DNA of 64,000 bases from Desulfuromonadales bacterium (GTDB taxonomy: Bacteria; Desulfobacterota; Desulfuromonadia; Desulfuromonadales; JAGXHI01): assembly GCA_024636295.1 (NCBI GenBank), contig JAGXHI010000056.1, positions 1 through 64,000 of the forward strand, in the 5' to 3' direction. Shown in pieces: positions 1-9,915 of the stretch; the first letter of the stretch is position 1, and every line of letters starts with the position of its first letter. The notes beneath the pieces are model-generated. The model was not told the origin of the DNA and searched no databases. It worked only from the letters and a program-made list of their open reading frames with translations. The translations under genes and the position numbers were made by a program.

Positions 1-35
1 ACGTCCAAACCGACAAATGTGCTAGACTTTTTCAT
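1..35 (-). CDS. IS110-family transposase, N-terminal fragment leaving the window
   Basis: Read on the minus strand from an ATG at 35, the first codons give MKKSSTFVGLDV. The VGLDV segment is the start of the RuvC-like DEDD domain of IS110-family transposases, whose first catalytic Asp sits in this motif. A strong ribosome binding site AAGGAGGC lies just upstream (41-48). Only about 12 codons are in the window, so the call rests on this short motif and on the non-coding region beside it. The family recombines DNA guided by a structured RNA from a non-coding end of the element. Confidence 0.6.
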   Translation of the reverse strand, partial: MKKSSTFVGLD

Positions 36-112
36 GACCTGCCTCCTTGGTTTTGGCTCTGTGTTGGGATTCGAAGGATTTCAACATAACCCACGTTGCA
101 AGGGGGCAGGTC
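36..112 (-). promoter_or_regulatory. Inverted repeat that would mask the transposase RBS and abut its start codon
   Basis: Positions 36-48 and 100-112 are complementary over 12 of 13 bases. In minus-strand RNA the second arm holds the AAGGAGG ribosome binding site and ends at the base before the ATG. Transcripts entering from outside would include both arms and fold the start site away. This is a known way for insertion sequences to limit translation from read-through RNA. The loop is about 51 nt. Confidence 0.55.
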
Positions 113-284
113 TTTTTGTCAACTGTCAGCCATTATGTCTAAAAGAAAAGAAGATCTCATCCGATAAGGTGATTATCGCTTTTTCTTTATGTTTTACCAT
201 GTCCAGAAACTGTTTATCTTTCAAAAAGTTGCATCCACCCCATTCGATGCTGTTCCACAATAGAAACAAAGTTTTAAAATTTGC

Positions 285-312
285 TTGACATTATATTTTC
301 ATTTCATAATTA
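285..312 (+). promoter_or_regulatory. Candidate sigma-70 promoter of the first lipoprotein gene
   Basis: A perfect -35 box TTGACA lies at 285-290 in AT-rich DNA, followed after 16 bases by TAATTA (307-312), a weak -10. CATAAT at 305-310 is a better -10 but the spacing is short. It points at the gene starting at 394. Confidence 0.3.
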
Positions 313-393
313 TTGAGAAAATAATCTAAATTGCCATAATTATGAATAAAATTAAAAGTTATAAACTTTATGAAATCTTTGGAGGAACCTGCA

Positions 394-3300
394 ATGAAAG
401 GGACATTCAAACCAATTCTGATTCTTCTGTTCATCTTTTTTCTTTTGCCGGGTTGCGGTGGGGGCGGGGGAGGAGATAACGGTGACGACGGAGGGACGGC
501 TGTGCCGGCCCTCAGCATCAGCGGAAATACCCTTACCTTTTCCGGGACGGAGGGGGAAACGGATCCCGCGGATAAGGCTTTTACCATCAGCAATACTGGA
601 GATTCCGGCAGCACGTTGAACTGGACCGCCGGCATCGTCACCAGCGATGGAGGGAACTGGTTGGGCGTAAGCCCGGCGTCCGGCGCCCTGGCCAGTGCAG
701 CGCAGGCGAGTCTCACGGTTTCCGTGGACATCTCCGCCCTCGAAGCTGGAAGTTATTCCGGCACCGTAACAGTCACTGATCCCGAGGCTTCCAGCAGCCC
801 TCGAACCGTGAGCGTCAGTCTGCAGGTCGTCGAGCCCGCTGCGCCTCCAACCATCAGCGTCAATTACACCGGCTATTCACTGCCCATCGCGAATAATCCC
901 ATGGCATTTATGGCCGAGGAGGGCGCCAGCCCCACGCCCCAGACCTTGACCATTAACAACGCCGGTGAGCTGACCCTCTCCTGGGCGGCGGAACCTGACC
1001 AGACCTGGCTTTCCCTGGGTAGCACCCAAGGCTCCCTGGCGGGTAGTTCCGCGACGAATATTCAGGTCTTCGTGAACGCGGACAGTCTCGATCCGGGAGA
1101 TTATACCGGCACGATCACAATCACGGACGAGGCCGCCGCCAATAGTCCCTTCGCTGTTCCCGTGACCCTCACGGTGACCCAGCAGGCTGCCGCAGCCTCG
1201 GGGGATGTTTTCATCGCGGGTAGCGCCGATGTCACTCAGTTTTCATCCCCGGTGGCAAGCGTCGGAAAAGCTGCGCTCGGCGCGGATCCGGCCAATGCTT
1301 TGGCCAATGTAAAGATCCTCATCACCATCATTCATCCGGATGGAACCACTTCCGAAAAAGTGGTCTTCACCAACGCTCAGGGAAATTTTTCCGCTCGGGT
1401 CACAGTCACCGAAGGGGACCGGGTCACCGTCAATATGGAGAAGGACGGTTATACCCGGTTCTCCAAGGCGATCAGGGTGGTTCCCGGAGAGCGTTACACT
1501 GTCATCGGTTCTTTGGCCAAGGCGGAGGTGATCGTCGCTAAACGGGGTGAGACCTACTTCAAAGCTTCCGGTCAAACCGCTCCGGCTTTCAAATTCGGAC
1601 TGGTGCGCCACCGTGACGGCAGTCGTTCCACTTTCGGCAGCGAGGACAAATTGCAGGTCGCCAAGGCGGCCGGCGGAACCGCCGACCTGGAGGTGACTAT
1701 TCCGGCGGCCAAGGTAGGCCCGGACGTGGAAACCCTCACCGCCCAGCTTGCCGGTTTCGATCCTAATAATGCGGCCGAGAGAAAGATGTTCCCGGGCGAA
1801 TTCGTCGGTGCCGGCGGCATGATCGCTTCGGCCGCCACCGATGAGGGGGAATATCAGCTGGAGTCGATCGTTTTTCTCCAGGCCGACATCCGGCAGGACA
1901 ACGGACAGAAACTCCAGGTCGTCACCGCCACCGGCCCGGCGGCCGCTGCGGACGAGGAGCCTATCACCATTGTCAAATGGGTTCCGACGGAGGGATGCGA
2001 AGCGATGAAGAAATATCAGGACAGGGATCCCGCAAAAGAAGGGATTCAGGCCCCCATTTACACATACAACCCGAACACCGGCAAATGGGGCTATCTCGGA
2101 GAGGGCACTCTTTTGGAGTACGATAGCAATCTTGGACGATACCAGACGGCGACCGTCACCGACCCGACCAACCTGTCCTGCGGTTCCGTTGATTATTACA
2201 TCGAGATCGTGGTCGATACCGAGTGGTACACCTTCTGGAATCTCGATTACCCGCTCCTGTTCGACCAGCCGCAGGAGGTCTGCGTGCGGGGCGAGGTGGT
2301 CGACGGTGCAGGGAACCCCCTCCCCGGAGTCTACCTCTGGGCGAACGGACCCACCTTCTTCGATGGCTACAGCGACCAGAACGGCGAACTCGGGATCGAT
2401 GTGGTCGTCTCCGACTTGTCGGAACTCGATCTGTATGACCTTTTTGCCTACAACCAAATGACGGGCCAGGACGTTTCGTTCTCCCTCGGCGAACTGAACG
2501 GCGAGTGTTACACCCCCGTTGTCACTCTGAAGGACCCCTTCCAGTGCCGCGTTGAAGGGGCGGTTGTCGACAGTGGACAGCCGCTGCGGAACGAATGGGT
2601 CTATGCCTACGGAACCGGGGGCAGGTTCTCCGGATGGCAGACTACGGATGATCTTGGCCAATACGCTTTCAAGACCACTTGCGAAAAGGATATCGTCGTC
2701 GAGGTTCGCGGCCAGACCAAGATGGTCAATGTCAACGGGATGCAAGGGGACGACGAGGAATCAGACGTGAACAATCTGGTCATGGTCCAGGATATCTCCG
2801 TCGTCAATAATCCACCCGAAATATGGCTCGAACTCTGGCCCCGGACGGCACGGGCAGGCGATGACGTTTCTCTGGATGCATGGGCCTGGGATTATGAGGG
2901 TGACGAGCCTCTGACCTACCAGTGGGAGGTGGTATATCCGGACAGCACAAGCCAGAATCTGGGCGCCGCTTACAGCGCAACCTGGTCCACGACCGGCCTC
3001 TCTGACGGGAATTACACCGTCAGGGTTACTGTCGAGGACAGCCTTTTCAACTCCGATTCGCGAGAGGATACCGTCACCATCAACACGACGAACCGCAATC
3101 CCGTGATCTGGGATGCCGGTTACCGTATGACCCCTGATGCCAATTGCAATCCGACCGTCACTCTCTGGGCCGATGCTTACGATTATGACGGGGATTATCC
3201 CCTGACTTTCACCTGGGATCTTCCAGACGGCGGCCAATTCACCGGGGAGGAAGCCGACTGGTCGACACCGGAAACGGGCGCGGTGACTCTGACCGTTGCC

Positions 3301-3657
3301 GACAGCCTGGGAGGGACTGCGACCACCAGTTTCACGATCGATATCGTCAACCAGCCCCCCGAGATCTGGTGGGCCTATGCCGATCCAAACCCGGCTCTCA
3401 TCGGCCAGACCGTCTACCTCGATGCCTATGCGTGGGATGAAGAGGACGGCGATGTCGGCAGCTACCAATGGACCGTCACCGATCCCTCCGGCGGCTCCGT
3501 GGAGATCGACCCCATCGGATGGTTCTGGGATCCGGCGATCTCCGGCGATTACCAGGTGCGCCTGGACGTCTCGGACGCCTGCGGCGAGACGGCTACATCA
3601 ACCTTCAGGGTCGGGGTTGCGGAAGAAGCCGGCGACACCACAGTCATAATTCAATAA
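394..3657 (+). CDS. Large multidomain surface lipoprotein with Ig/PKD-like repeats
   Basis: A 1087-residue predicted lipoprotein. The start at 394 is preferred over the in-frame ATG at 370 because GGAGG lies upstream and it gives a clean lipoprotein signal: basic start, hydrophobic core, then LLPGC with the lipid-modified Cys at residue 21, followed by a Gly/Asp-rich linker. Two BACON/Ig-like units follow (about residues 30-250, each with a conserved W). Carboxypeptidase-regulatory-like beta units occur near 270-370 and 630-790. Three PKD-like units end the protein, each starting N-P-P-E-I-W or N-P-V-I-W and containing D-A-x-A-W/Y-D-x-(D/E)-(G/D). The last residues are TTVIIQ. It is probably anchored in the outer membrane and binds protein or carbohydrate, but no enzyme domain is seen. 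It lies upstream of a second lipoprotein gene on the same strand. Confidence 0.75.
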   Translation: MKGTFKPILILLFIFFLLPGCGGGGGGDNGDDGGTAVPALSISGNTLTFSGTEGETDPADKAFTISNTGDSGSTLNWTAGIVTSDGGNWLGVSPASGALASAAQASLTVSVDISALEAGSYSGTVTVTDPEASSSPRTVSVSLQVVEPAAPPTISVNYTGYSLPIANNPMAFMAEEGASPTPQTLTINNAGELTLSWAAEPDQTWLSLGSTQGSLAGSSATNIQVFVNADSLDPGDYTGTITITDEAAANSPFAVPVTLTVTQQAAAASGDVFIAGSADVTQFSSPVASVGKAALGADPANALANVKILITIIHPDGTTSEKVVFTNAQGNFSARVTVTEGDRVTVNMEKDGYTRFSKAIRVVPGERYTVIGSLAKAEVIVAKRGETYFKASGQTAPAFKFGLVRHRDGSRSTFGSEDKLQVAKAAGGTADLEVTIPAAKVGPDVETLTAQLAGFDPNNAAERKMFPGEFVGAGGMIASAATDEGEYQLESIVFLQADIRQDNGQKLQVVTATGPAAAADEEPITIVKWVPTEGCEAMKKYQDRDPAKEGIQAPIYTYNPNTGKWGYLGEGTLLEYDSNLGRYQTATVTDPTNLSCGSVDYYIEIVVDTEWYTFWNLDYPLLFDQPQEVCVRGEVVDGAGNPLPGVYLWANGPTFFDGYSDQNGELGIDVVVSDLSELDLYDLFAYNQMTGQDVSFSLGELNGECYTPVVTLKDPFQCRVEGAVVDSGQPLRNEWVYAYGTGGRFSGWQTTDDLGQYAFKTTCEKDIVVEVRGQTKMVNVNGMQGDDEESDVNNLVMVQDISVVNNPPEIWLELWPRTARAGDDVSLDAWAWDYEGDEPLTYQWEVVYPDSTSQNLGAAYSATWSTTGLSDGNYTVRVTVEDSLFNSDSREDTVTINTTNRNPVIWDAGYRMTPDANCNPTVTLWADAYDYDGDYPLTFTWDLPDGGQFTGEEADWSTPETGAVTLTVADSLGGTATTSFTIDIVNQPPEIWWAYADPNPALIGQTVYLDAYAWDEEDGDVGSYQWTVTDPSGGSVEIDPIGWFWDPAISGDYQVRLDVSDACGETATSTFRVGVAEEAGDTTVIIQ

Positions 3658-3668
3658 TGGCGGGAAGG

Positions 3669-3701
3669 CCGGCAGCTTAAGCATTCGGCGAAGGCTGCCG
3701 G
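3669..3701 (+). other. Hairpin between the two lipoprotein genes
   Basis: CCGGCAGC at 3669-3676 pairs perfectly with GCTGCCGG at 3694-3701. There is no T-run after it, so it is not a typical intrinsic terminator. It could protect the upstream mRNA or reduce expression of the next gene. Confidence 0.45.
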
Positions 3702-3747
3702 TTCACCCAACAATGAAAAAATGGATTCATTTCAGAGGAGGAACATC

Positions 3748-5037
3748 ATGAAGAGTTTGAGAATGGGGTTTTGTGGGATTCTGGCGGCGGCCGTCCTGGC
3801 CTTTTACGGCTGCGGCGGTTCCGGAACGGAGGCGGATAGCGCCGGAGGTGTTGCGGCGGCCGCGGATACGGGTACGGTAACCTTTCAGATCAAATTTCCC
3901 GAGCGGGAAGGGGCGAGCAAGGCTCTGATCGATGCCAATGCCGAATCGGTAACGATCGAATACGGCCATTACGACCAATTCGGCTATTTTGTTATGGACG
4001 GAGATGCGTTTTTCAACCGGGCTGATGAATTTGCGGAACAGACGCTCACCATGCCCATCGGCAAAACCGTCATCCGGGCCTGGGCATCCAGCAGCACGTC
4101 TGTCCTGGAGGAGATTCAGACCGTTGGGGAAATCGTCGCCGGTCCCAATACCGTCATCCTGACCTTCCTGAACGGAACCTGGAGATTCGTGGATGCGGGG
4201 GGCGCCCCGACTCCCATTACTCTGGTGGGGGGAGAGACGCTGGGCGGCTTCAACCTGACCAACGGCCACTCCTATTATGATGGCGAAAATGATTATGAAT
4301 TCACCTGGTTCGACGATCTCGATTTTATTTTTCCCTACAGCTCCTGGGTTGATCATGCGATGTTCTTTGACGGCGCCGCCGGGACGAATCAGAGCTTCTT
4401 CGATGGCGGGGACTACAGCCTGTCGCAGAACCGTCCTGATTGGGAAATGGCCCAGCCCGGCGACCGGATGATCGTCATCGGAAGTCAGGATCCGAATGAC
4501 ACGGGGGATACCTTTTCCCCCGATATCACTTCCTACCTGAACTCCACAGTTGCCGACGGGACGACGATCACCGGAAATATTTTCGAATTGACTTTCGAGA
4601 GTGCAAGCTTCAACCCGGCTGATCCCGATCTTGTTTGCCCTGATTTTTATGCCGGCGGCTATCCGGCGAACGTCTCACGGGCCTCGGCCATCGATAAATC
4701 TCTTGGCGGCATTCGCAAGGCCGGAACCACTCTCGGCGGCCCTCTGACCATCCAGTTCACCGATTGCTGGGAGGAGTATGTCGACAAGGATGGCGACGAC
4801 GATTTCACTAATGACAACTGGACGGATTTGAACGAAGATGGCGTCTGTGATGCCGCCTCCGAGATGACCAACGATTTTGACACGGACGGCGTTTGCGACA
4901 CCACGGGATATGAAGTGGTGGCCGAAGAGATCACTGAGGTCTTCTCCGAGGTGACGGTTCATCCGTTCATCGCCACTGGGGAGCAATTGGTGGAGATGTC
5001 GCCCCCCTCGGGAAGTGGTACCATAATTATTCAATAG
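3748..5037 (+). CDS. Predicted lipoprotein with Asp-rich calcium-binding-like segment
   Basis: A 429-residue protein of no family I recognise. AGAGGAGG just upstream supports the ATG at 3748 over an in-frame ATG at 3721. The signal peptide ends LAFYGC, with Cys22 as the likely lipidation site, although Tyr at -2 is unusual. The mature part begins with a Gly/Ser/Ala-rich linker. Near residues 344-390 three acidic loops of the type D-x-(D/N)-x-D-G (DKDGDDD, DLNEDGVCD, DFDTDGVCD) resemble EF-hand or thrombospondin type 3 calcium loops and also carry paired Cys. The protein ends GTIIIQ, close to the end of the lipoprotein encoded upstream. The two genes probably form one transcription unit closed by the terminator at 5058. 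Confidence 0.7.
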   Translation: MKSLRMGFCGILAAAVLAFYGCGGSGTEADSAGGVAAAADTGTVTFQIKFPEREGASKALIDANAESVTIEYGHYDQFGYFVMDGDAFFNRADEFAEQTLTMPIGKTVIRAWASSSTSVLEEIQTVGEIVAGPNTVILTFLNGTWRFVDAGGAPTPITLVGGETLGGFNLTNGHSYYDGENDYEFTWFDDLDFIFPYSSWVDHAMFFDGAAGTNQSFFDGGDYSLSQNRPDWEMAQPGDRMIVIGSQDPNDTGDTFSPDITSYLNSTVADGTTITGNIFELTFESASFNPADPDLVCPDFYAGGYPANVSRASAIDKSLGGIRKAGTTLGGPLTIQFTDCWEEYVDKDGDDDFTNDNWTDLNEDGVCDAASEMTNDFDTDGVCDTTGYEVVAEEITEVFSEVTVHPFIATGEQLVEMSPPSGSGTIIIQ

Positions 5038-5057
5038 ATAGCCTGAATGTTACGCCC

Positions 5058-5091
5058 GGGGCGGGAGAGCGCTTTCCCGCCCCATTTTTTT
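5058..5091 (+). terminator. Intrinsic terminator after the lipoprotein pair
   Basis: GGGGCGGGA at 5058-5066 pairs perfectly with TCCCGCCCC at 5075-5083. An 8-base loop separates the arms, and a run of seven T follows at 5085-5091. Confidence 0.9.
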
Positions 5092-5210
5092 GCCGGAATT
5101 GAATTCTGACAATTTCCGACGGGAGCACCTCCTGAAGAACCTTCATCGGCAGAAGCGCCTGATTCATGCTATAAGTAAAATCCCAATCCCTCGCAAGAAA
5201 GCCTTCTTGA

Positions 5211-7481
5211 ATGTGGAATAATTTTCGAAGATTTTTCCTTTTCGCCCTCCTCATTTTCATCGCTGCCGAAGTTTCCGGTGCAAATATTTCTTCGCAGGGG
5301 CGGATAGATATTGGAAGGTCCCACACAATCGAAACCCGCTACCGTGAAGGCGAAATCCTGGTGGGGCGCGAGGCGGGAGTTCGGTCTTCGAGTGTCCGAC
5401 CTTTTCCCCGTATCCCTGGGGCGGAGGTCGTGAAGAGCATAACGATCGGCGCCAGGGGCGCGCGGATCGGAACTCAGGCCCTGGGAGAAAAGAAAGAGCT
5501 GGTAATCGACCGGGTTCGGCTGCCGGAGGGAATGACGGTCGAAACGGCAGTCGTCCTGCTCGAGCAGACTCCGGGCGCTCTCTTCGTGGAGCCGAACTAC
5601 CTTGTCCGGAAGGCGGTCACTCCGAACGATCCCAATTTTCGATTTCAGTGGGCTCTGTATAACACCGGCCAAAGAATTACCGGAGATAAAGACACGGTGA
5701 ACGGAACACCTGGCGCGGATATCGCCGCTCCGGAAGGATGGGATATTGTGTCCCGGGCGGAGGATGTGGTGGTAGCGGTCCTCGATACCGGCATCGATTA
5801 CGAGCACCCGGACCTGTCGAGCAACATCTGGATCAATAGCGGGGAAATCCCCGGGAACAGTCTGGATGATGATGAAAACGGCTATGTGGACGATGTCCGG
5901 GGGTGGAATTTCGCCTATCGCAATGCGAATCCCATGGATGACGACGTGGACGGCCACGGGACGCACGTTGCGGGGATTATCGGGGCGTCGGGGAATAACG
6001 GGACGGGGATCTCCGGCATTTCCTGGTCCGTGGAATTGATGCCCCTGAAATTCCTGGACCGCAACGGATACGGCGACGTTGCTGAAATGATCGAGGCGAT
6101 CGAATACGCCATCGCTAACGGCGCGCAAATTATCAACGCCAGTTTTGCATATCAGGCGTTCCGACCTTCGCAAGCCGAAAAAGCCGCCATCGAAGCCGCG
6201 GGGGCGGCCGGAGTTCTTTTTGTCGCCGCGGCGGGGAACAGTGGGTCGAACAACGATTTTAACCCGACCTATCCGGCCAGTCATACGGATGACGAGGGAA
6301 ATCCGCTGGCGAACCTGATCGCGGTGGCGGCCTCCGACCAGAACGATGCGCTTCCCCACTGGAGCAATTACGGGCCGACATCGGTTCATTTGGCTGCTCC
6401 GGGGACGAACATCTATAGCTCCGTCCGCAGGTCGCTGGGCGATTACGGTTATATTTCCGGCACCTCCATGGCGGCGCCCCACGTTTCGGGGGCGGCCGCC
6501 CTGCTGCTTCAGGAGAATCCAGGCGCCACGGTTTCGGATCTGAAAACAGCTCTTCTGGAGACGGTGGATTTAGGTCCGGCATTCGAGAAAAAGACCATTT
6601 CCGGAGGACGGCTCAATTTGCATGGCGCCCTTTTATTCGAACCTGCGGAAATTCCTCCTGAATCCCCGTCCGACCTGGAAGTGGAAAGCGCCACCCCCAA
6701 CGAAATCCTGATCTCCTGGCGGGATCTCTCAATTGACGAGGAGTCTTTCAGGGTGGAAAGAGGGGAAGACGGGGGGGGATTTGTGCAGATTGCGATTTTA
6801 CCGGCGGATTCAACCTCTTATGCCGATCCGGGGATCACGGACGGAAGGGAATTCGCCTACCGGGTGAGGGCATGGGCGGGAGGACGTGGATCTGGATATT
6901 CCAACGAGGCTTCCGTCCTTGTTCCTCTGGCGGCGCCTGAAGATCTGTCCTTTTATCCGACCTCGGCGGAGATCCGTCTGGAGTGGCGGGACCTCTCCGA
7001 GTCCGAGGAGGGGTTCGAAATCGAGAGGCGGTCCATGGAGGAAATGGATTCCAAGGTGATCGCCGTCGTGGATGCCGATACCGTTTCCTATCTCGATGGG
7101 GACGTGAGAATCGGAGAATCTTATACCTATCGGATGCGAGCTTTCAATACCTTCGCGGGATACTCTTCCTATTCCGGTTCATTGGTTGCCCGGGCCGGCC
7201 AGGTGGAGAAAGGGAGTTCTTCCGGTGATTCCCGCTGCTTCATCGCCACTGCCGCTTACGGGACCCCCATGGCCTCCGATGTCCGCCTTCTTCGGCGCTT
7301 TCGGGACGAGGTTCTTCTGCCCCATGCCGCGGGGCGGGTCGCGGTGGATCTGTATTACCGACTGAGTCCGCCCATCGCCGATTTTATCGCCCGTCACGAA
7401 TCATTGCGAAAAGCTGCCCGAACCGCCCTTGCCCCCCTCATCCGTCTTGCGGAATGGAATCTGGGAGAGGAAAGTTCTTAA
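5211..7481 (+). CDS. Secreted subtilisin-like serine protease (S8) with fibronectin III domains and CFI-box C-terminus
   Basis: A 756-residue subtilase. Residues 1-23 are an N-terminal signal peptide, followed by an inhibitor-like propeptide (about 40-135). The catalytic triad is visible: Asp192 in VLDTGID, His249 in GHGTHVAG and Ser419 in SGTSMAAPH, with oxyanion Asn343 in AAGNSG. Two fibronectin type III units follow (about 485-580 and 580-670, each with an I-x-W-R-D-L-S or L-x-W-R-D-L-S strand). The tail begins with CFIATAAYG and contains L-R-x-F-R-D-E and Y-Y-x-x-S-P-P-I-A-D, the features of the CFI-box-CTERM domain seen on exported proteins of related bacteria, thought to act in sorting or anchoring. 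The upstream terminator suggests independent transcription. The RBS is weak. Confidence 0.9.
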   Translation: MWNNFRRFFLFALLIFIAAEVSGANISSQGRIDIGRSHTIETRYREGEILVGREAGVRSSSVRPFPRIPGAEVVKSITIGARGARIGTQALGEKKELVIDRVRLPEGMTVETAVVLLEQTPGALFVEPNYLVRKAVTPNDPNFRFQWALYNTGQRITGDKDTVNGTPGADIAAPEGWDIVSRAEDVVVAVLDTGIDYEHPDLSSNIWINSGEIPGNSLDDDENGYVDDVRGWNFAYRNANPMDDDVDGHGTHVAGIIGASGNNGTGISGISWSVELMPLKFLDRNGYGDVAEMIEAIEYAIANGAQIINASFAYQAFRPSQAEKAAIEAAGAAGVLFVAAAGNSGSNNDFNPTYPASHTDDEGNPLANLIAVAASDQNDALPHWSNYGPTSVHLAAPGTNIYSSVRRSLGDYGYISGTSMAAPHVSGAAALLLQENPGATVSDLKTALLETVDLGPAFEKKTISGGRLNLHGALLFEPAEIPPESPSDLEVESATPNEILISWRDLSIDEESFRVERGEDGGGFVQIAILPADSTSYADPGITDGREFAYRVRAWAGGRGSGYSNEASVLVPLAAPEDLSFYPTSAEIRLEWRDLSESEEGFEIERRSMEEMDSKVIAVVDADTVSYLDGDVRIGESYTYRMRAFNTFAGYSSYSGSLVARAGQVEKGSSSGDSRCFIATAAYGTPMASDVRLLRRFRDEVLLPHAAGRVAVDLYYRLSPPIADFIARHESLRKAARTALAPLIRLAEWNLGEESS

Positions 7482-7543
7482 CATCTTGAGGTTTCCAGCC
7501 TGAGAGTTTTTGTGCAGGTTCCGACCAGGAAATGCGCTTGACG

Positions 7544-7584
7544 AAAAAAAGAAAAGGGCCGCACCAGCGAATGGGCGGCCCTTT
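7544..7584 (-). terminator. Intrinsic terminator of the ftsK operon
   Basis: AAAGGGCCGC at 7553-7562 pairs with GCGGCCCTTT at 7575-7584, ten perfect base pairs. In the minus direction the stem runs into a T-rich tract complementary to 7544-7555. It lies just past the ftsK stop and may also stop transcripts from the protease gene. Confidence 0.85.
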
Positions 7585-7619
7585 GTTCTTGAATATAAGG
7601 AAAGATAAAAGAGCAGACT

Positions 7620-9905
7620 TTATTCCGCCTGGATTTTACCGATGAACACTTCACGGGGTCGGCTCGTTCCATCCGAAGGGCCGACGATTCCCTCCTGCTC
7701 CATCTTTTCGATCATTCTGGCTGCCCGGTTGTAGCCGAGTCGCAGACGTCGCTGAAGCATGGATATGGAAGCCTGGCGGGTATCGGAGATAATGGCCAGA
7801 GCCTCATCCCATTTTTCATCGACCTCCTCCTCTCCGCCGGAGCCCGAAACATCGCCTCCGGCGGGCGCTTCAAGAATCGAGGGGTCGTAATCCGGTTCTC
7901 CCTGTTTGCTGAGGAATTTCACCACGCGCTGCACCTCCAACTCGGAAACGAAGGCGCCGTGGACCCGCTGAAGGAGGCCTGTTCCGGGGGGGAGAAAGAG
8001 CATGTCTCCCATCCCCAGGAGGGTTTCGGCTCCCATGGAATCGAGAATGGTGCGGGAATCGATTCGGGAGAAGACCTTGAAGGAAATCCGTGTGGGAAAA
8101 TTGGCCTTGATAAGCCCGGTGATGACATCCACGCTTGGCCGCTGGGTGGCCAGTATAAGGTGGATGCCGGCCGCGCGGGCCATCTGCGCCAATCGAGCAA
8201 TCGATTCCTCGATGTCCCGGCCCGCCACCATCATCAGGTCGGCGAGTTCGTCCACGATGATGACGATGCAAGGCAGATGGCCATGCTCCAGCACTTCTCC
8301 CTCTTCGGCCAGCTCGATTTCCGGCAGGTCGATTTCTTCCGGCGTGAAGGCGGCCTCCGGGGCGGCCTTCCGGGGGCGCTCCTCTCTTTCCTTCTCCTCC
8401 TTCGCCAGTTTTCGATTATACCCTTCGATATTGCGAACCCCCTTGTCGGCCATCAAGCGATAGCGCCGCTCCATTTCACGGACGGCCCAATTCAGGGCAA
8501 GGGCAGCCTTTTTGGGATTGGTGACCACCGGCAGCAACAGGTGGGGAATCCCTTCATAAATGGAGAGTTCCAACATTTTCGGATCGATCATGATGATGCG
8601 CACGTCCTGCGGGGTGGCGCGGTAGAGCAGGGAGAGGACCATGGTGTTGATGGATACCGACTTGCCGCTGCCCGTGGAGCCGGCCACGAGCAAATGGGGC
8701 ATTTTGCCCAGATCACTCGCCACTGTGCGACCGAAGATATCTTTCCCCAGGGCAAGAGGCAGGCGTCCGCCGGATCTCTGGAATTCCTCCGATTCGATGA
8801 TTTCCTTGAGCCAGACCGTTTCACGCTCCTTGTTCGGAATCTCGATCCCGACCACTCCCCGGCCTGGAATGGGGGCGACGATTCGGATGGAAAGCGCCTT
8901 GAGGGCCATGGAAAGATCGTCGGAGAGCCCGGCGATCTTGTTGACCTTGACGCCCGGCGCCGGGGCGAATTCATACATGGTCACCACCGGTCCAGGTTTT
9001 ACCTCGACGACCTCGCCCTCCACCCCGAAATCCTGCAGCTTCTTGGTCAGAATCCGAGCATTCATGGTAAGCGCCTCCCGATCGATGGGATAGGTGCCGG
9101 TATCCTCGTGATCCAGCAGGGAGAGGGGGGGGCGGTGGTAGGTGTCGGAGAGCTCCAGAAATTCGAAAGCTTCCTGCCCTTCCTCCTTCTCCTTTTTCTT
9201 TCTGGCGCTCTTTGAGGGCGAGGGCCGCGAAGGCGGTACGGCGGCGCTTGGCGCAATCCTGGGGCCCTCCTCGGATCGATTGGCTTTAGCCTTTTTCTTC
9301 AGGGCTTTTCGGGCCTCTCGACGCTCCCGCCTCTGGTCCAGAATCGTCCCGAATCGATCCAGCACCCCTTCCAGGAAAAGGACGACTGAAAACCGCGCGG
9401 TCAGCATCATGGAGACCAGAAAAAAGACAAGAAGGAAAATCCCCGCGCCGGTGATGTTCAGATACCGAACGAGGTTATCCACCAGAAGCCGTCCCGCCGC
9501 GCCTCCCGCCTCACTGATGACCTGTCCGGAAAATGTGACTTCCTTCTTGAACAGGGCGAGGATTCCCGCGAGGGAAAGAAGCATCACCAGAAAGGCGCCG
9601 ATTTTATAAAGGGGCACCCGGACATCCCGGATCTTCAGCAGCCTCCAGGACAAAAGGAACAGGGACAGCGGAATCAGAAAGGCCGTAAGGCCGAAGAATT
9701 GAAAAAGAAGGTCGGACAGGTGCGCGCCGATCACTCCGCCAAAATTACCGATGACTTCCGGGTGAAAATTGTTGTTGAAGGAGGGATCGGCATTGTTGAA
9801 GGAGCCGAGGCAAAGGAAGATGAAAAACCCCAGCGCCAGCCAGACTACTCCGGCAATTTCTTTCCGGAGGTGTTCGCCGAAGGAAAATTTCCGCTCGTCG
9901 CTCAT
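7620..9905 (-). CDS. ftsK: DNA translocase FtsK
   Basis: A 761-residue FtsK/SpoIIIE ATPase that pumps chromosome ends through the division septum and activates dimer resolution. The N-terminal 190 residues hold about four membrane segments. A charged linker, RecA-like motor and C-terminal winged-helix gamma domain follow. Walker A GSTGSGKS lies near residue 408 and Walker B is [11 protein letters not shown]. The gamma domain (about 690-755) has the family pattern S-x-L-Q-R-R-L-x-x-G-Y-N-R-A-A. The ATG at 9905 is preferred because GAGGA lies upstream and it leaves the uppP stop intact; an earlier ATG at 9932 would overlap uppP. Length is normal for the shorter FtsK type. It is the last gene of a minus-strand run. 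Confidence 0.95.
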   Translation of the reverse strand: MSDERKFSFGEHLRKEIAGVVWLALGFFIFLCLGSFNNADPSFNNNFHPEVIGNFGGVIGAHLSDLLFQFFGLTAFLIPLSLFLLSWRLLKIRDVRVPLYKIGAFLVMLLSLAGILALFKKEVTFSGQVISEAGGAAGRLLVDNLVRYLNITGAGIFLLVFFLVSMMLTARFSVVLFLEGVLDRFGTILDQRRERREARKALKKKAKANRSEEGPRIAPSAAVPPSRPSPSKSARKKKEKEEGQEAFEFLELSDTYHRPPLSLLDHEDTGTYPIDREALTMNARILTKKLQDFGVEGEVVEVKPGPVVTMYEFAPAPGVKVNKIAGLSDDLSMALKALSIRIVAPIPGRGVVGIEIPNKERETVWLKEIIESEEFQRSGGRLPLALGKDIFGRTVASDLGKMPHLLVAGSTGSGKSVSINTMVLSLLYRATPQDVRIIMIDPKMLELSIYEGIPHLLLPVVTNPKKAALALNWAVREMERRYRLMADKGVRNIEGYNRKLAKEEKEREERPRKAAPEAAFTPEEIDLPEIELAEEGEVLEHGHLPCIVIIVDELADLMMVAGRDIEESIARLAQMARAAGIHLILATQRPSVDVITGLIKANFPTRISFKVFSRIDSRTILDSMGAETLLGMGDMLFLPPGTGLLQRVHGAFVSELEVQRVVKFLSKQGEPDYDPSILEAPAGGDVSGSGGEEEVDEKWDEALAIISDTRQASISMLQRRLRLGYNRAARMIEKMEQEGIVGPSDGTSRPREVFIGKIQAE

Positions 9906-9915
9906 AAACCGGTCC

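Larger units (their letters stand above)
36..393. other. Non-coding stretch upstream of the IS110 fragment and of the first lipoprotein gene
   Basis: No convincing gene is present. The part next to the transposase start is where IS110 elements carry their non-coding end. From about 240 the sequence becomes very AT-rich and probably contains the promoter of the lipoprotein gene at 394. The outer boundary of the insertion sequence cannot be fixed from one copy. Confidence 0.5.

Noticed and set aside
19..288. 89-codon plus-strand frame at the left edge
   Set aside because: It is antisense to the IS110 transposase start and its regulatory hairpin and has no RBS.
1243..2745. 500-codon open frame on the minus strand
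   Set aside because: It lies fully inside the lipoprotein gene on the other strand, which has a clear RBS, signal peptide and domain repeats. Long antisense frames are common in GC-rich genes.
5169..6482. 437-codon open frame on the minus strand
   Set aside because: Antisense of the subtilase gene with intact catalytic motifs on the plus strand.
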